NCBI RefSeq assembly: GCF_041860085.1
Contig: NZ_CP124747.1
Coordinates: 6,781,001-6,845,000, forward strand
Reading direction: 5' to 3'
DNA: 64,000 nt
Origin: Schlesneria sp. DSM 10557
GTDB lineage: Bacteria; Planctomycetota; Planctomycetia; Planctomycetales; Planctomycetaceae
Made by a program: the position numbers and the translations under genes. Shown here piece after piece: positions 8,413 through 18,080 of the stretch. The notes beneath the pieces were generated by a model, which made no database searches, was not told the DNA's origin, and saw only the letters and a list, made by a program, of their open reading frames with translations. How positions within the stretch are numbered: position 1 is the first letter of the stretch; each line of letters opens with the position of its first letter.

Positions 8413-10506
8413 TCAGGCCTTGGGGCCGAGGCCTGAATGTCTCAGCAGAGCTGCAACCTGGGGTTCACGACCGCGGAAGGCTCGGAAGACGTCCATCGGA
8501 TGCCGGCTTCCACCGAGCGAAAGAACGGTGTCGCGGAACCGTCGACCTGTTTCGAGGATCGTGGCTGGGTCGTCGAGGCCAGCTTCTTCAAATGCGCTGA
8601 ATGCATCGGCACTCAGAATTTCAGCCCACTTGTAACTGTAGTAACCGGCGGCGTATCCCCCACTGAAGATATGCTGGAACGAGCACAGCGATCGATCTTC
8701 GGTGAGCAGGGGCAGAACGCTGGTCTGCTGACTGAGGCGACGATTGAGTTCATGTACCGATTCTGATCCTTCAGGGTCAAACTCGGTGTGCAACTCGATG
8801 TCTGTCATGCCGAACAGCAACTGTCGCAGTGTCATGGACCCCGCGCGGTAGTTTTTTGCGGCTCGCACCTTTTCAAACAGGGCATCAGGCAGGGGTTCAC
8901 CCGTCTGATAATGACCTGTCAGTCCCATGAGTGTCGGACGGTGATAGCACCAGTTCTCCATGAACTGGCTGGGCAATTCCACTGCATCCCACTCAACGCC
9001 GTTGATACCTGCACAGTCAGCATAATCGACCTTGGTCAGCATGTGCTGCAGGCCATGTCCCATTTCGTGGAACAGGGTTTCCACTTCACGGAAGGACATG
9101 AGGCTGGGGGTGTCACCGTGGGGCGGCGTCTGATTACAGACAAGATGTGCAACCGGCAACTGGACGTGATCGCCCGTCTTTCGGCGGCCCAGGCAATCAT
9201 CCATCCACGCCCCCCCGCGCTTGTTCTCGGGGCGTGAGAATGCGTCGAGGTAGAACGAGGCGACGTGGTCTCCGGAAGCGTTATGAACACGGTAAAAGCG
9301 GACGTCGGGATGCCAGACGCTGACGTCTGTCTGACGATGGATCGACACTTCGAACAACCGACCCAGCAACTGAAACAGGCCATCGAGCACTTTCTCGAAG
9401 GGAAAGTAAGGTCTGAGTTCGTCGTCAGTGTAAGCGTAACGCTCTTCCCGAAGACGTTCCGCCCAGAAAGCGACGTCCCACACCTGCAGGGGCGAAGTTT
9501 CTCCCCGGGTTTCTCTGAGTTTCTTGATATCTTCGAGGTCCTGAACGGCTGCGTCCCAGGCAGCGGTCCGCAGATCTTTAAACATCTGACGGATCGCATC
9601 GACGCTGGGTGCCATCTTTCTGGCGAGGCTGATTTCAGCGTAGTTCCGGTAGCCCAGCAGTTTCGCCTTTTCTTTTCGGAGCGACAGAATCCGCGTGATC
9701 AGTGGATCATTGTTGAGCTCTCCCGCCGACGCACGTGTGACGAAGGCACGATAGAGTTGTTCCCGCAGTTCACGGTTCCGGCAGTGTTCCATAAAGGGAG
9801 AAAATAGCGGTGGTTCCAGTGTGATACGCCAGGGACCTTCCGCAGGTGTGGCCGGCTTTTCGGACTCGGTATGGGCCGAGTTCCAGGCTTTGGCTGCCAG
9901 ATTTCGTAGTGTCTGCGGCCAGCCCTCGGTGTCGACCGGATTTGTGATGTCGAGAGAATAGGCCTTCGTTGCGTCCAGAACGTGATTCGAGAAGTCCGTC
10001 GATAACTGTGACAGTTCCTGCTCGATGGCGTTGAAGCGTTCTCGCTGCTCACCTTCGAGCGCAATTCCGGAAAGCTCGGCCCCCTTGATTCGGTCGGTGA
10101 TGATGCGCTGCTGGGCTTCACTCAGACGAGACCATTCATCACTGGATCGTAACTCTTTCAGACACTTGTAGATGGGCTCGCTCTGGCTGGCTCGGAGCCC
10201 GAACTGAACAACCTCGGGCAGGATTGTCTCGTAGGCGGTTCTCAGTTCGTCAGAATTCAGTACGCCGAACAGGTGACCGACGGGTTTCCAGCCGTATTCG
10301 AAGGGAGGGTCCAATTTCTCCAGCTGACCGAGCGAACCTTCCCAAGTCGGGGCCAGATGCTGCTCGATTTCCGCCAGTCTTTGGGTGGCGTGGCTTACAA
10401 TCTGCTTGACGGCGGGAACGATATGCTCTGGGCGAATGGCAGCAAAATCAGGTAATCCCGTGGTGGCCAGCAGGGGATTGTCAGTTTCTAAATTGCGATC
10501 AGCCAT
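8413..10506 (-). CDS. prlC: M3 family oligopeptidase (oligopeptidase A)
   Basis: 697 residues, normal length for oligopeptidase A. It is a cytoplasmic zinc metallopeptidase that cleaves short peptides, including signal-peptide fragments. The zinc motif HEMGH is at residues 480-484, with the downstream Glu-containing helix GVEWDAVELPSQFMENW supplying the third ligand and the typical family context FREVETLFHEMGHGLQHML. The N-terminal half is the helical lid domain. An AAGGAT/GAGGAT Shine-Dalgarno lies just upstream of ATG 10506. Divergent from rluB. The family is clear; the gene name is by similarity to the enterobacterial enzyme. Confidence 0.93.
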   Translation of the reverse strand: MADRNLETDNPLLATTGLPDFAAIRPEHIVPAVKQIVSHATQRLAEIEQHLAPTWEGSLGQLEKLDPPFEYGWKPVGHLFGVLNSDELRTAYETILPEVVQFGLRASQSEPIYKCLKELRSSDEWSRLSEAQQRIITDRIKGAELSGIALEGEQRERFNAIEQELSQLSTDFSNHVLDATKAYSLDITNPVDTEGWPQTLRNLAAKAWNSAHTESEKPATPAEGPWRITLEPPLFSPFMEHCRNRELREQLYRAFVTRASAGELNNDPLITRILSLRKEKAKLLGYRNYAEISLARKMAPSVDAIRQMFKDLRTAAWDAAVQDLEDIKKLRETRGETSPLQVWDVAFWAERLREERYAYTDDELRPYFPFEKVLDGLFQLLGRLFEVSIHRQTDVSVWHPDVRFYRVHNASGDHVASFYLDAFSRPENKRGGAWMDDCLGRRKTGDHVQLPVAHLVCNQTPPHGDTPSLMSFREVETLFHEMGHGLQHMLTKVDYADCAGINGVEWDAVELPSQFMENWCYHRPTLMGLTGHYQTGEPLPDALFEKVRAAKNYRAGSMTLRQLLFGMTDIELHTEFDPEGSESVHELNRRLSQQTSVLPLLTEDRSLCSFQHIFSGGYAAGYYSYKWAEILSADAFSAFEEAGLDDPATILETGRRFRDTVLSLGGSRHPMDVFRAFRGREPQVAALLRHSGLGPKA

Positions 10507-10709
10507 ATCCTTGGATCCTCTCTGGTATGCAAAATAATCGGGGGAGTTTAGACGGAAAACTCGACTAATGCAGCGCCCGGTTTCGAGAATCCCAGTTGAT
10601 TACGGTCGTTCGTCGGCAAGTTCGCGGGAACATCCTTCCTCGGTGAGATCAATCACGATAAGCTATAGAAGTAAGACTGCCACGACTTTACTGATGCGAA
10701 ATCCGATTC

Positions 10710-11639
10710 ATGCCGCTCCCGCCCTCCCGTTCTGATTCTGAAGACAGCCATTTCGACGACGACGATTCAACGCTGGAACGCCTGCAAAAAGTGCTGGCTT
10801 CGGCGGGAATCGCCTCGCGACGTCATTGCGAAGAATACATTCGCGACGGTCGCGTGACCGTTGATGGCATGACCGTCACCGAACTGGGAATGAAGGTCGA
10901 TCCCCAGGCTCAAAAGGTCTGCGTGGATGGCGAGCGGATCAAATTCCAGAAGAAACAGTACTTCCTCGTTAACAAACCTGTGGGGGTCGTCTGCTCTAAT
11001 GCCGATCCGCAGGGGCGTCCTCGAGTCATCGATCTCCTTCCCCCGTGGCTGGGCCGACTGTTCTCGGTCGGTCGGCTGGACGAGTCGTCCGAAGGTCTGC
11101 TGATCGTCACAAACGACGGCGAACTGGCACACGCTCTGGCTCACCCCCGCTTTCAGGTCGAGCGTGTCTATCGCTGTATCATTGCGGGAATCCCAACGGA
11201 CGACACTTTCAAGCAACTGCGTCAGGGACTGCACTTCACAGAGGGAAAGTTCCGGATGCGGGACGTTCGCCGGATCAAGACGAACGGCAAGAGCACACTG
11301 GTGGAGGTCGTTCTGACGGAAGGTCAGAACCGGGAAGTTCGTCGCTTGTTCGCGCGAGTGGGGCACAAGGTGCTGAAGCTGCGGCGAACTGCGTTTGGTC
11401 CCATGAAACTGGGGGAACTGGAAACTGCGGCATATCGTCCGCTTTCACCTTCAGAAGTGCGGGTACTGAAGCAGTACGCCGCGAGCGATCCGTCCCGCCG
11501 TCCCTCCTGGCGCAAGCAGGAAGTTGTTAATCCTCAGCGGAAGCGGATCAAAGGGGTTGGAAAGCCTCGCCGCAAGCCAAGCTCGAGGATTCCCTCCGCG
11601 AACCGCGGCGGTTCCAGGAACAAACGACCGCGGCGCTGA
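10710..11639 (+). CDS. rluB: rRNA pseudouridine synthase, RsuA/RluB family
   Basis: 309 residues. An acidic N-terminal tail (EDSHFDDDDS) is followed by an S4 RNA-binding domain at about 22-70 (LQKVLASAGIASRRHCEEYI) and the catalytic domain, with the nucleophile Asp124 in GRLDESSEGLLIVTNDG. The basic C-terminal tail (RRKPSSR, RNKRPRR) probably helps RNA binding. The family isomerises uridine in rRNA; RluB modifies U2605 of 23S rRNA in Escherichia coli. RluB is preferred to RsuA or RluE on length and tail, but the exact target site is not proved by sequence. Confidence 0.9.
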   Translation: MPLPPSRSDSEDSHFDDDDSTLERLQKVLASAGIASRRHCEEYIRDGRVTVDGMTVTELGMKVDPQAQKVCVDGERIKFQKKQYFLVNKPVGVVCSNADPQGRPRVIDLLPPWLGRLFSVGRLDESSEGLLIVTNDGELAHALAHPRFQVERVYRCIIAGIPTDDTFKQLRQGLHFTEGKFRMRDVRRIKTNGKSTLVEVVLTEGQNREVRRLFARVGHKVLKLRRTAFGPMKLGELETAAYRPLSPSEVRVLKQYAASDPSRRPSWRKQEVVNPQRKRIKGVGKPRRKPSSRIPSANRGGSRNKRPRR

Positions 11640-11714
11640 AGTTGGCTGGTCGAGTCACGCACGTTGCCCCACAACCAGAGAATTCGTACGCAGTAAGGCC
11701 TAACCGGTAGAGAT

Positions 11715-12599
11715 ATGACTGAAAATCCGTTGGATCTTCCTGGCCTTGTCCCGACAGCAGTTCAGAAGTTTGCGACGATTGTCGAGCATGAACGGATGGC
11801 GCGGAACACATGGCGAATGCGATTAGGATGCCCAAGCCTGGCACGTCAGATTGTCCCGGGACAGTTTCTGATGATTCGGTTGGCCGATCGCAGCGATCCG
11901 TTGCTGGCCCGTCCGTTCGCTCTGTACGACGTGTATTCAGATGCCTCCGGTCAGCCCGAAGGAGTCGATTTCGGCTATGTCGTGGTCGGAAAGATGACAA
12001 CGCTGCTGGAGTCGATGAAAGTCGGTGAACGCGTGGAAGTGTGGGGACCGCTGGGGAATGGCTTTCCCGTGCCCACCGCAGACCACCTCATCATCGCCGC
12101 CGGTGGGATTGGGCAAACCCCGTTTCTGGCTGTCGTCCGCGAAGCGTTGAAACGAAGAGCTTACGGCAGTCCTCACAGAGCAGTAACCAAGGTCCCTTCC
12201 AGAATTACGCTGTGCTATGGTGTACGAAGTGTGGAGTACCTGGCTGGCGTGAAGGATTTTCAGGACGAAGGGATCGATGTTCAGATTGCGACGGACGATG
12301 GTTCGGCCGGTCATCGCGGATTTGTGACCGATCTGGTGAAACCTCTTCTGACCGCAGCTACGACGCCGACAGTCGTTTACAGTTGTGGTCCGGAACCAAT
12401 GATGCACGCGGTGGCAAAATTGCTGAAAGAGACTTCGATCCCCGGTTGGCTTTCACTGGAAACACCCATGGCCTGTGGATTCGGTGCCTGCTTCAGTTGT
12501 GTCACACGCATCACGCAAGATGACGGCACCTGGGATTATCGTCGGGTCTGTGTCGAAGGACCTGTCTTCGCCGCTGATAAAGTCGTCTTTGACGTTTGA
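11715..12599 (+). CDS. pyrK: PyrK-like FAD/2Fe-2S electron-transfer subunit
   Basis: 294 residues, of the dihydroorotate dehydrogenase electron-transfer subunit family. FAD-binding beta-barrel with RPFALYDV (R66-F68), NAD-binding Rossmann segment with GGIGQTP (about 130-136) and CGPEPMM, and a C-terminal 2Fe-2S site with Cys254, Cys259, Cys262 and Cys279 in the usual PyrK arrangement. PyrK passes electrons between the PyrD subunit and NAD+. No pyrD is adjacent; the next gene starts 10 bases downstream and is a phosphoglycerate mutase family protein. It could serve another flavoprotein, so the function is PyrK-like rather than proven. Confidence 0.88.
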   Translation: MTENPLDLPGLVPTAVQKFATIVEHERMARNTWRMRLGCPSLARQIVPGQFLMIRLADRSDPLLARPFALYDVYSDASGQPEGVDFGYVVVGKMTTLLESMKVGERVEVWGPLGNGFPVPTADHLIIAAGGIGQTPFLAVVREALKRRAYGSPHRAVTKVPSRITLCYGVRSVEYLAGVKDFQDEGIDVQIATDDGSAGHRGFVTDLVKPLLTAATTPTVVYSCGPEPMMHAVAKLLKETSIPGWLSLETPMACGFGACFSCVTRITQDDGTWDYRRVCVEGPVFAADKVVFDV

Positions 12600-12609
12600 A
12601 AGTATCGCT

Positions 12610-13836
12610 ATGAAATTTGCTTTGGTGATTCCGGACGGCGCAGCCGATGAACCGCAACCTTCCTTAGGGGGAAAGACCCCATTCCAGGCAGCCGCTGTTC
12701 CGAATATGGACGAAGTCGTGCGACTGGGTGTCGTCGGCCGCGCGGATCATGTTCCAGCCTCGATGCCCTCCGGCAGCGATGTCGGAACGATGAGTCTGTT
12801 TGGCTACGACCCGCTTGAGTTTCATACGGGACGTGCGCCACTGGAAGCCGCCGCCCAAGGGATCGAGTTGGGGGTGAATGACTGGTGCATCCGCTGCAAC
12901 TTTGTCACGGTGGCCAACGGCGAGATGGTCAGCTTTACGGCAGAGCAAATCCCGACGGACCTCGCGCGAACGCTGATTGAGACGCTGCAACGTGATCAGT
13001 GCGGGAACGAGCACTGGAAGTTCTATGCGGGCGTGAGCTATCGCAACCTGCTGGTCTATCGTGCTCGTGACACGGTTGCTCCTTTCGGCAACAAGACACT
13101 CACCACTCCTCCCCACGACATTACGGGCCAGGGGATTGAACCCTATTTGCCGCAAGGCCCGGGGTCTGAACTTCTGCGTGAGTTGATGGAAAAGAGCGAG
13201 GGGTTGCTCGCCGGCTCTCCTGAGAACCAGCAACGGGCTGCTTCCGGAACGCATACCGCGACGCAGATCTGGCTTTGGGGGCAGGGGCAACGGCCGAATC
13301 TGACGCCGTTCTTGGAGCGATTCGGCCAGCGCGGGGCGGTCATCACAGCGGTGGACCTGCTACGCGGGATTGGCCGGCTCCTCGGCTGGAAAGTGATCGA
13401 AGTTCAAGGTGCCACGGGCTATCTCGACACGGATTACGCGGCCAAAGGACGCGCTGCAATTCAGGCACTCAAAGACGACGTGACTGATTTCATCGTCGTT
13501 CATGTTGAGGCCTCAGATGAAGCGTCGCATGAAGGGAAGGCGGACGAAAAAGTTCGGGCCCTGGAACAGATCGACCAGCATATTGTGGGGCCGCTACACG
13601 AGTATCTGCGCTCACAAGGTGAATACCGATTGCTGATCTGTCCTGACCATCCGACATTTCTGCGAACCAAGACGCACAGCCACGGCTACGTCCCATTTGC
13701 TTTGTGTGGCACGTCGATTACGGCGGATTCCGCTAAGACCTATGACGAAATCGCAGCGGCAAAGTCTGCACTCCGTCTTGATCGCGGCTGCGAACTCATG
13801 AATCTGTTATTCAGTCCGGCCCATGGCTGCACATAA
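12610..13836 (+). CDS. apgM: ApgM-type cofactor-independent phosphoglycerate mutase
   Basis: 408 residues. ATG 12610 gives the family N-terminus MKFALVIPDGAADEP. Alkaline-phosphatase-superfamily metal site: Asp in PDGAAD, the SGSDVGTMS segment that carries the phospho-acceptor Ser, and the late DHPT and KTHSHGYVPF segments with metal-binding His and Asp. The family interconverts 3- and 2-phosphoglycerate. A bacterial branch of this family was once annotated as a proposed homoserine kinase, so that alternative must be kept in mind. Only 10 bases separate it from the pyrK-like gene, so the two are probably cotranscribed. Confidence 0.87.
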   Translation: MKFALVIPDGAADEPQPSLGGKTPFQAAAVPNMDEVVRLGVVGRADHVPASMPSGSDVGTMSLFGYDPLEFHTGRAPLEAAAQGIELGVNDWCIRCNFVTVANGEMVSFTAEQIPTDLARTLIETLQRDQCGNEHWKFYAGVSYRNLLVYRARDTVAPFGNKTLTTPPHDITGQGIEPYLPQGPGSELLRELMEKSEGLLAGSPENQQRAASGTHTATQIWLWGQGQRPNLTPFLERFGQRGAVITAVDLLRGIGRLLGWKVIEVQGATGYLDTDYAAKGRAAIQALKDDVTDFIVVHVEASDEASHEGKADEKVRALEQIDQHIVGPLHEYLRSQGEYRLLICPDHPTFLRTKTHSHGYVPFALCGTSITADSAKTYDEIAAAKSALRLDRGCELMNLLFSPAHGCT

Positions 13837-13893
13837 TTGTCCGGGTCAGAAAATCGTGTTCAGCATGTGGAAATAAATGCTCGAACCGCTGAG

Positions 13894-13929
13894 CTTAGTC
13901 TGCGAACGGCCTGCCGCTCGCAGACTGAG
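13894..13929. terminator. 12-bp hairpin between convergent genes
   Basis: Inverted repeat with arms 13894-13905 and 13918-13929 (one G-T pair) and a 12-base loop, located between the ends of the apgM-like and mazG genes. There is no T-tract, so it is only a candidate bidirectional terminator. Confidence 0.45.
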
Positions 13930-14002
13930 AATTTCGGCAGAGAATCGATGTGACCTGATGTCTCGAAGTTAACGAGCGTCTGCCATTGTCGATGAAGAGT
14001 TG

Positions 14003-14938
14003 CTAGCGGGGCTCTCCATTCCCGGACTTTTCAATTTGCTTGCCTTCCTGGTAGAGCTCCTCCATCTCAGTCAAGCTGGCTGAATGAATATCGCGTCCCG
14101 TTTCCTTGAGGCGCCGCTCGATGTATTCGACTCGTCGCTGAAACTTGGCGTTGCTGGCTCGCAGCGCTTCCTCGGGGTTGATGTGCCAGCGTCGTGCGAT
14201 ATTGGCCACGACGAACAGGACGTCACCGATTTCGGATTCGATTCGGCGTTGCTGTTCCGCAGTGAATGGTTCCGGATCTGGCTCGACCGGAACATCCACG
14301 TTCGCTTCAACATGGGGAATCTTACCAGCTGGGAAGATTTCAAACGCCAGTTCCGTGATCTCTTCCTGGAGCTTATCGAACAACATGTTCCGGGTCGGAA
14401 AGTCATAGCCGACGCGAGCGGCTTTCTTTGAAAGTCGGGCTGCACGGGCGAGCGCGGGCAGTTCGGCAGGCAAGCCGTCGAAGATCGATTGCCGAGCCTT
14501 CTCTGATCGTTTAATCCGGTCCCAGTGCAGCGCGACGTCATTCGCGGTGCCGACCTTCACGTCACCGAACACATGCGGATGACGTCGAACGAGTTTGCGA
14601 GCAATTACATCGACGACATCGTTGAGGTCGAACCGACCTTGATCGGCTGCAATCTGGCTATCCAGGAGAACCTGAAGTAGAACGTCCCCGAGCTCTTCCA
14701 CAATTGCTCCGTCGTCGCCGGAGTCGATCGCTTCCAGCAGCTCGTAGGTTTCCTCCAGCGTATAGGGCTTGATTGATTCCAGGGTTTGCTGGCGGTCCCA
14801 GGGACAGCCTTCGGGTGATCGCAGTTTTGCGATGATCTCGCAGAGTTCACTAAAGCGGGATCTCAGCTTCTCCAGGTCGGGCGGCACTCCTTCGGCGATC
14901 AAGGGTTGGAGTGAAGCAGGCTCGGTCGAGTCGGGCAT
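14003..14938 (-). CDS. mazG: Nucleoside triphosphate pyrophosphohydrolase MazG
   Basis: 311 residues, slightly longer than the Escherichia coli enzyme (263). It hydrolyses NTPs and dNTPs to the monophosphate and PPi, a housekeeping and stress-modulating activity. Hallmarks: [14 protein letters not shown], then [11 protein letters not shown] and EELGDVLLQ carrying the acidic magnesium ligands (E-x2-E and E-x2-D), and a second MazG-like half with [15 protein letters not shown] 30-residue stretch between the halves ([16 protein letters not shown]) is an insertion relative to the classical enzyme. No strong Shine-Dalgarno is visible before ATG 14938. Confidence 0.93.
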   Translation of the reverse strand: MPDSTEPASLQPLIAEGVPPDLEKLRSRFSELCEIIAKLRSPEGCPWDRQQTLESIKPYTLEETYELLEAIDSGDDGAIVEELGDVLLQVLLDSQIAADQGRFDLNDVVDVIARKLVRRHPHVFGDVKVGTANDVALHWDRIKRSEKARQSIFDGLPAELPALARAARLSKKAARVGYDFPTRNMLFDKLQEEITELAFEIFPAGKIPHVEANVDVPVEPDPEPFTAEQQRRIESEIGDVLFVVANIARRWHINPEEALRASNAKFQRRVEYIERRLKETGRDIHSASLTEMEELYQEGKQIEKSGNGEPR

Positions 14939-15068
14939 GTTTTGTTCAACTGGAAGAGGTTAGTCGATCCACGTCATAGAAAAGAGCGAGAGCAGAGTTT
15001 GGGAGCGCTTCGATCGCGCACCGCGAAACGCCATCGACAGGGTGATTCACGGGAGGAACCGAGTTGCC

Positions 15069-16049
15069 TTATGATGGGTCGACGGCATGTGCTTCCAGCC
15101 ACGTTTTCAAGTCAGCGACCGACCGGAAGTCCAGCAGAGCAACGCCCAGGTCTTCGGCCTGTTCAAACGAAAGCTGCTTGACCTGCTGTTGAACGTCGAC
15201 GGGGATGTCACCGCAGAGTCGACTGAGCTGTCGAACCAGAATTGCACGTCCTTGCTCGAGTCCTTTCTCCAGGCCGCGTTCTTCCGCGTGTCGTTCAATG
15301 GAAGTGATGTACGGCATTTGCAGTTCCTTCTCGAAAGAAACCAGATCCAATTCAAACTGGCGCGTCAAATCCGGTCGCAGATGCATCATCCAGTCGATCA
15401 GACGGTAAAGCTCGCGTATCTCACCCGCATTGTAACCGACGGAGTAAAGATTACGAATAAGCTGAGTTTTCGCATGAAACCGCTCTTCGGGATTTCCTGC
15501 CGTTCTCAACGCCGCGATTTGGGCTCGTGCCACTTGAACGGCCAGCGACGTGTCATCCGCCCAATCTGATTCCAGGTGGTCGATCACCTTGCAGACGGGG
15601 AACAAGCGGTAGCTGACAAAGCCGCCAAGTTCAAACCGATGTTCACGCGGGCGCCACCGGGGATTGATATCCGCGAGGATCACTAGCGTGATGACTTCCT
15701 GCCGGAACGTCCATTTCAGGCCGGCATTGTACAGATCCAGTCGTTGTTCGAAGTCAGACTGGAACGCCGTCTGGATTTCCAGATGGCATAAGATCCACTG
15801 CTCCTTTCCATCGCGGAGCAGGACTTTGAACAGCAAGTCGACTTCCTGATTGCGTTGCCCTGCCTGTCCGATGATCTGGCTGATCTCTTTGTCGAGCCAG
15901 ACGGGATCGCAAGACCAGTCAATCGACTGAGCGAGGGAAGGAAAGAACCTGCCCACAAATTGGGGCAGGTGCAACCGTAAGGCCTCTTTCCAGGCTCCAT
16001 CGTAGTCACTGTCTTGACGCTCATGCGATTCGTCTGCATCGTCAATCAT
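15069..16049 (-). CDS. Rpn family PD-(D/E)XK nuclease / transposase-like protein
   Basis: 326 residues. The N-terminal ~120 residues show the Rpn (recombination-promoting nuclease) core: Asp71 in VDLLFKV and Glu91-x-Gln93 in WILCHLEIQ, a PD-(D/E)XK layout with Gln at the last position. The C-terminus is a helical segment with ERGLEKGLEQGRA and ends in a small DUF4351-like helical region. Escherichia coli Rpn proteins are DNA endonucleases promoting RecA-independent recombination. A CAGGAA Shine-Dalgarno is 7 bases before ATG 16049 and fits into the 18-base gap after xylB, so it is probably cotranscribed with that gene. Its role there is unclear. Confidence 0.85.
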   Translation of the reverse strand: MIDDADESHERQDSDYDGAWKEALRLHLPQFVGRFFPSLAQSIDWSCDPVWLDKEISQIIGQAGQRNQEVDLLFKVLLRDGKEQWILCHLEIQTAFQSDFEQRLDLYNAGLKWTFRQEVITLVILADINPRWRPREHRFELGGFVSYRLFPVCKVIDHLESDWADDTSLAVQVARAQIAALRTAGNPEERFHAKTQLIRNLYSVGYNAGEIRELYRLIDWMMHLRPDLTRQFELDLVSFEKELQMPYITSIERHAEERGLEKGLEQGRAILVRQLSRLCGDIPVDVQQQVKQLSFEQAEDLGVALLDFRSVADLKTWLEAHAVDPS

Positions 16050-16067
16050 GACTATTCCTGCGGCATG

Positions 16068-17606
16068 TCAGGACTCGGAAACGATCTTGGCGATATCCAC
16101 AAACTCGTTCTTGAGTGCTTTATACAGTCTGCCGAACATCGGATACGACTTCGTGTAAATCCTCTTGGCTTCGGCCTGAGGATCTGTGCTTGCGACGACT
16201 TTGACCATCGCTCCGCACGCTTCGACGACGGACTTGAACTTGCCCGTTCCGGCTGCCGCCAGGAGGGCCGCACCGAAGGCGGGGCCTTCTTCCGTATTAA
16301 TCAGGCTGACGCGGCGACCATAAACATCGGCCTGCATCTGCCGCCAGAAATCGCTGCGTGCTCCCCCGCCGGACAGCCGGATTTCTCGGATTGGAATGCT
16401 CATCGAGTTGATGACTTCCAGTGAATCACGCAGAGCGTATGTCGCCCCCTCCATGATCGAGCGGATCATGTGGGAACGGCCGTGACGAAGACTGAGCCCG
16501 ATCCAGCAGCCCCGGGCGTGAGGATCTGCGTGGGGCGTCCGTTCACCCGAGAGGTACGGCAGAAAATACAACCCCTCGCATCCCGGAGGAGCTTCCGCTG
16601 CCTGTTCTGTAATGAGATTGTACGGGTCAGTCTTCAGTCGTTTGCCGTCGGTCATTTCGGCTTGAGCCAACTGATTGCGGTACCACTGCAGGCTGCCACC
16701 GGCAGAGAGAACCACACCCATGACGTGCCATTTGCCGCGCACAGCGTGGCAGAAGGTGTGAACTCGTCCTGCGGGGTCAATCTGGACCTCGTCGCTGTGA
16801 GCGAAGATGACTCCACTGGTCCCCATCGTTGCCGAGATGATGCCTCGTTTGACGATACCATTTCCGACGGCGCCGGCTGCCTGATCACCCGCACCCCCGA
16901 CGACCGGGACACCTTTCTTCAGACCGAGCAGCTTGGCCGCTTCTTCGGTAAGAACACCAGTAATATCTTCCGATTCAAACACTTTCGGGAGAGCCGACAT
17001 TTTGATGTCGAGACGGTCGATCAGCGGTTTGCACCATTCTCTGGCCCGTACGTCCAGGAGCAATGTCCCCGATGCGTCACTGGCATCGGTTGCAAATTCC
17101 TGAGTCATGCGGAAACGGATGTAGTCTTTCGGCAGCAGGATATGAGCGACCTTCGCGTAGTTCTTCGGCTCATGACTCTTCAGCCATACGATTTTTGGAG
17201 CCGTAAAGCCGGTGAGGGCAGGGTTCGCGACCATCTCGATCAGTTTGGCGCGGCCCCCGACCTTGTTTTCAATATCGATGCATTCCTGGGCCGTCCGCTG
17301 GTCGTTCCAGAGGATGGCGGGGCGAATCACTTCGTTCTGTTTGTCCAGAAACACACTGCCGTGCATCTGTCCGCTGAGTCCAATCCCGGCGACGTCATCG
17401 GCCTTGATCTTGCCGGATTTCAGAACCTTTTTGACGGTAATCTGAGTCGCTTCCCACCAGTCTTCGGGATTCTGTTCTGACCAGCCAGGCTTTGGGGATG
17501 AGAGTTCGTACTCTGAAGTGGCACTGGCCAGGATGGTGCCATCCTCACGCATGGCCAGAGTTCTTGTACCGCTTGTGCCAATATCGATCCCCAGAAAGAC
17601 TGCCAT
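16068..17606 (-). CDS. xylB: Xylulokinase (FGGY carbohydrate kinase)
   Basis: 512 residues, normal length. It phosphorylates D-xylulose to xylulose 5-phosphate with ATP. The N-terminal FGGY domain begins with the phosphate loop [19 protein letters not shown] and ILWNDQRT are substrate-side motifs of xylulokinases, and the C-terminal domain has [16 protein letters not shown] and the adenosine-site motif. AAGGAA precedes ATG 17606 by about 10 bases. No xylose isomerase is adjacent; the only close neighbour is the Rpn-like gene downstream. Confidence 0.93.
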   Translation of the reverse strand: MAVFLGIDIGTSGTRTLAMREDGTILASATSEYELSSPKPGWSEQNPEDWWEATQITVKKVLKSGKIKADDVAGIGLSGQMHGSVFLDKQNEVIRPAILWNDQRTAQECIDIENKVGGRAKLIEMVANPALTGFTAPKIVWLKSHEPKNYAKVAHILLPKDYIRFRMTQEFATDASDASGTLLLDVRAREWCKPLIDRLDIKMSALPKVFESEDITGVLTEEAAKLLGLKKGVPVVGGAGDQAAGAVGNGIVKRGIISATMGTSGVIFAHSDEVQIDPAGRVHTFCHAVRGKWHVMGVVLSAGGSLQWYRNQLAQAEMTDGKRLKTDPYNLITEQAAEAPPGCEGLYFLPYLSGERTPHADPHARGCWIGLSLRHGRSHMIRSIMEGATYALRDSLEVINSMSIPIREIRLSGGGARSDFWRQMQADVYGRRVSLINTEEGPAFGAALLAAAGTGKFKSVVEACGAMVKVVASTDPQAEAKRIYTKSYPMFGRLYKALKNEFVDIAKIVSES

Positions 17607-17680
17607 CGTATGCGGTTCCTTGATTCGAGCGAACGGGTTATTGGCGGAGCGAGTTCAGGCAAAAACCTCAAAACGTCCCT

Positions 17681-17711
17681 CCTCCCCATCTCAAGCGGGC
17701 CGAAGGGGAGG
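17681..17711. repeat. Palindromic C-rich/G-rich intergenic element, copy A
   Basis: Arms 17681-17687 and 17705-17711 (cctcccc/ggggagg) flank a 17-base loop containing AAGCGGGC. Similar layouts at 22441-22471 and 24370-24411 suggest one degenerate intergenic repeat family. Confidence 0.4.
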
Positions 17712-17773
17712 TGTGAATTGGCAGGAGCTTGCGGTTAATGGACTCGAGCGTCCCAAACAATTGATAAACCTGC

Positions 17774-17802
17774 ATTATATCGCGAATCGGGTGAACTCGC
17801 CA
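17774..17802 (-). promoter_or_regulatory. Possible sigma70-type promoter for xylB
   Basis: A perfect TATAAT on the minus strand (17774-17779) lies about 170 bases upstream of xylB. The hexamer 17 bases further upstream (17797-17802, TGGCGA) matches the -35 consensus at only three positions, so the call rests on the -10 box. Confidence 0.35.
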
Positions 17803-18080
17803 CGCAGTCACTAACGCGTGACTGGAATGCAGCTGACTGCGGTCGCGACGGCACCATTCAGTGAATTTGCAGAGGACTTACCTGCTATCAACTCTGCGTA
17901 ATCCGGGCGAATGGGCTAAAACATCGCGATAATCGTTACTACCGGACTCGTCCAATTCACATCTTCTCCCCGGAAATTTTCAAATCGGGCAGAAGTTAAG
18001 TCGCGGTGGTATTCCTGTGCGAACAGAAGTTCCAGTGACCTCATGAGGAGGTTGAAGCACGATCCTGCACGACGGTTTGA

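Larger units (their letters stand above)
17607..18080. other. Intergenic region upstream of xylB
   Basis: No gene seen. It contains a palindromic element at 17681-17711 (see repeat) and a TATAAT box on the minus strand (see promoter). The right part, next to the hrpA stop codon, shows no clear terminator. Confidence 0.5.

Noticed and set aside
16470..17480. Plus-strand reading frame of 336 codons opposite xylB
   Set aside because: Antisense shadow of xylB; no recognisable domains.
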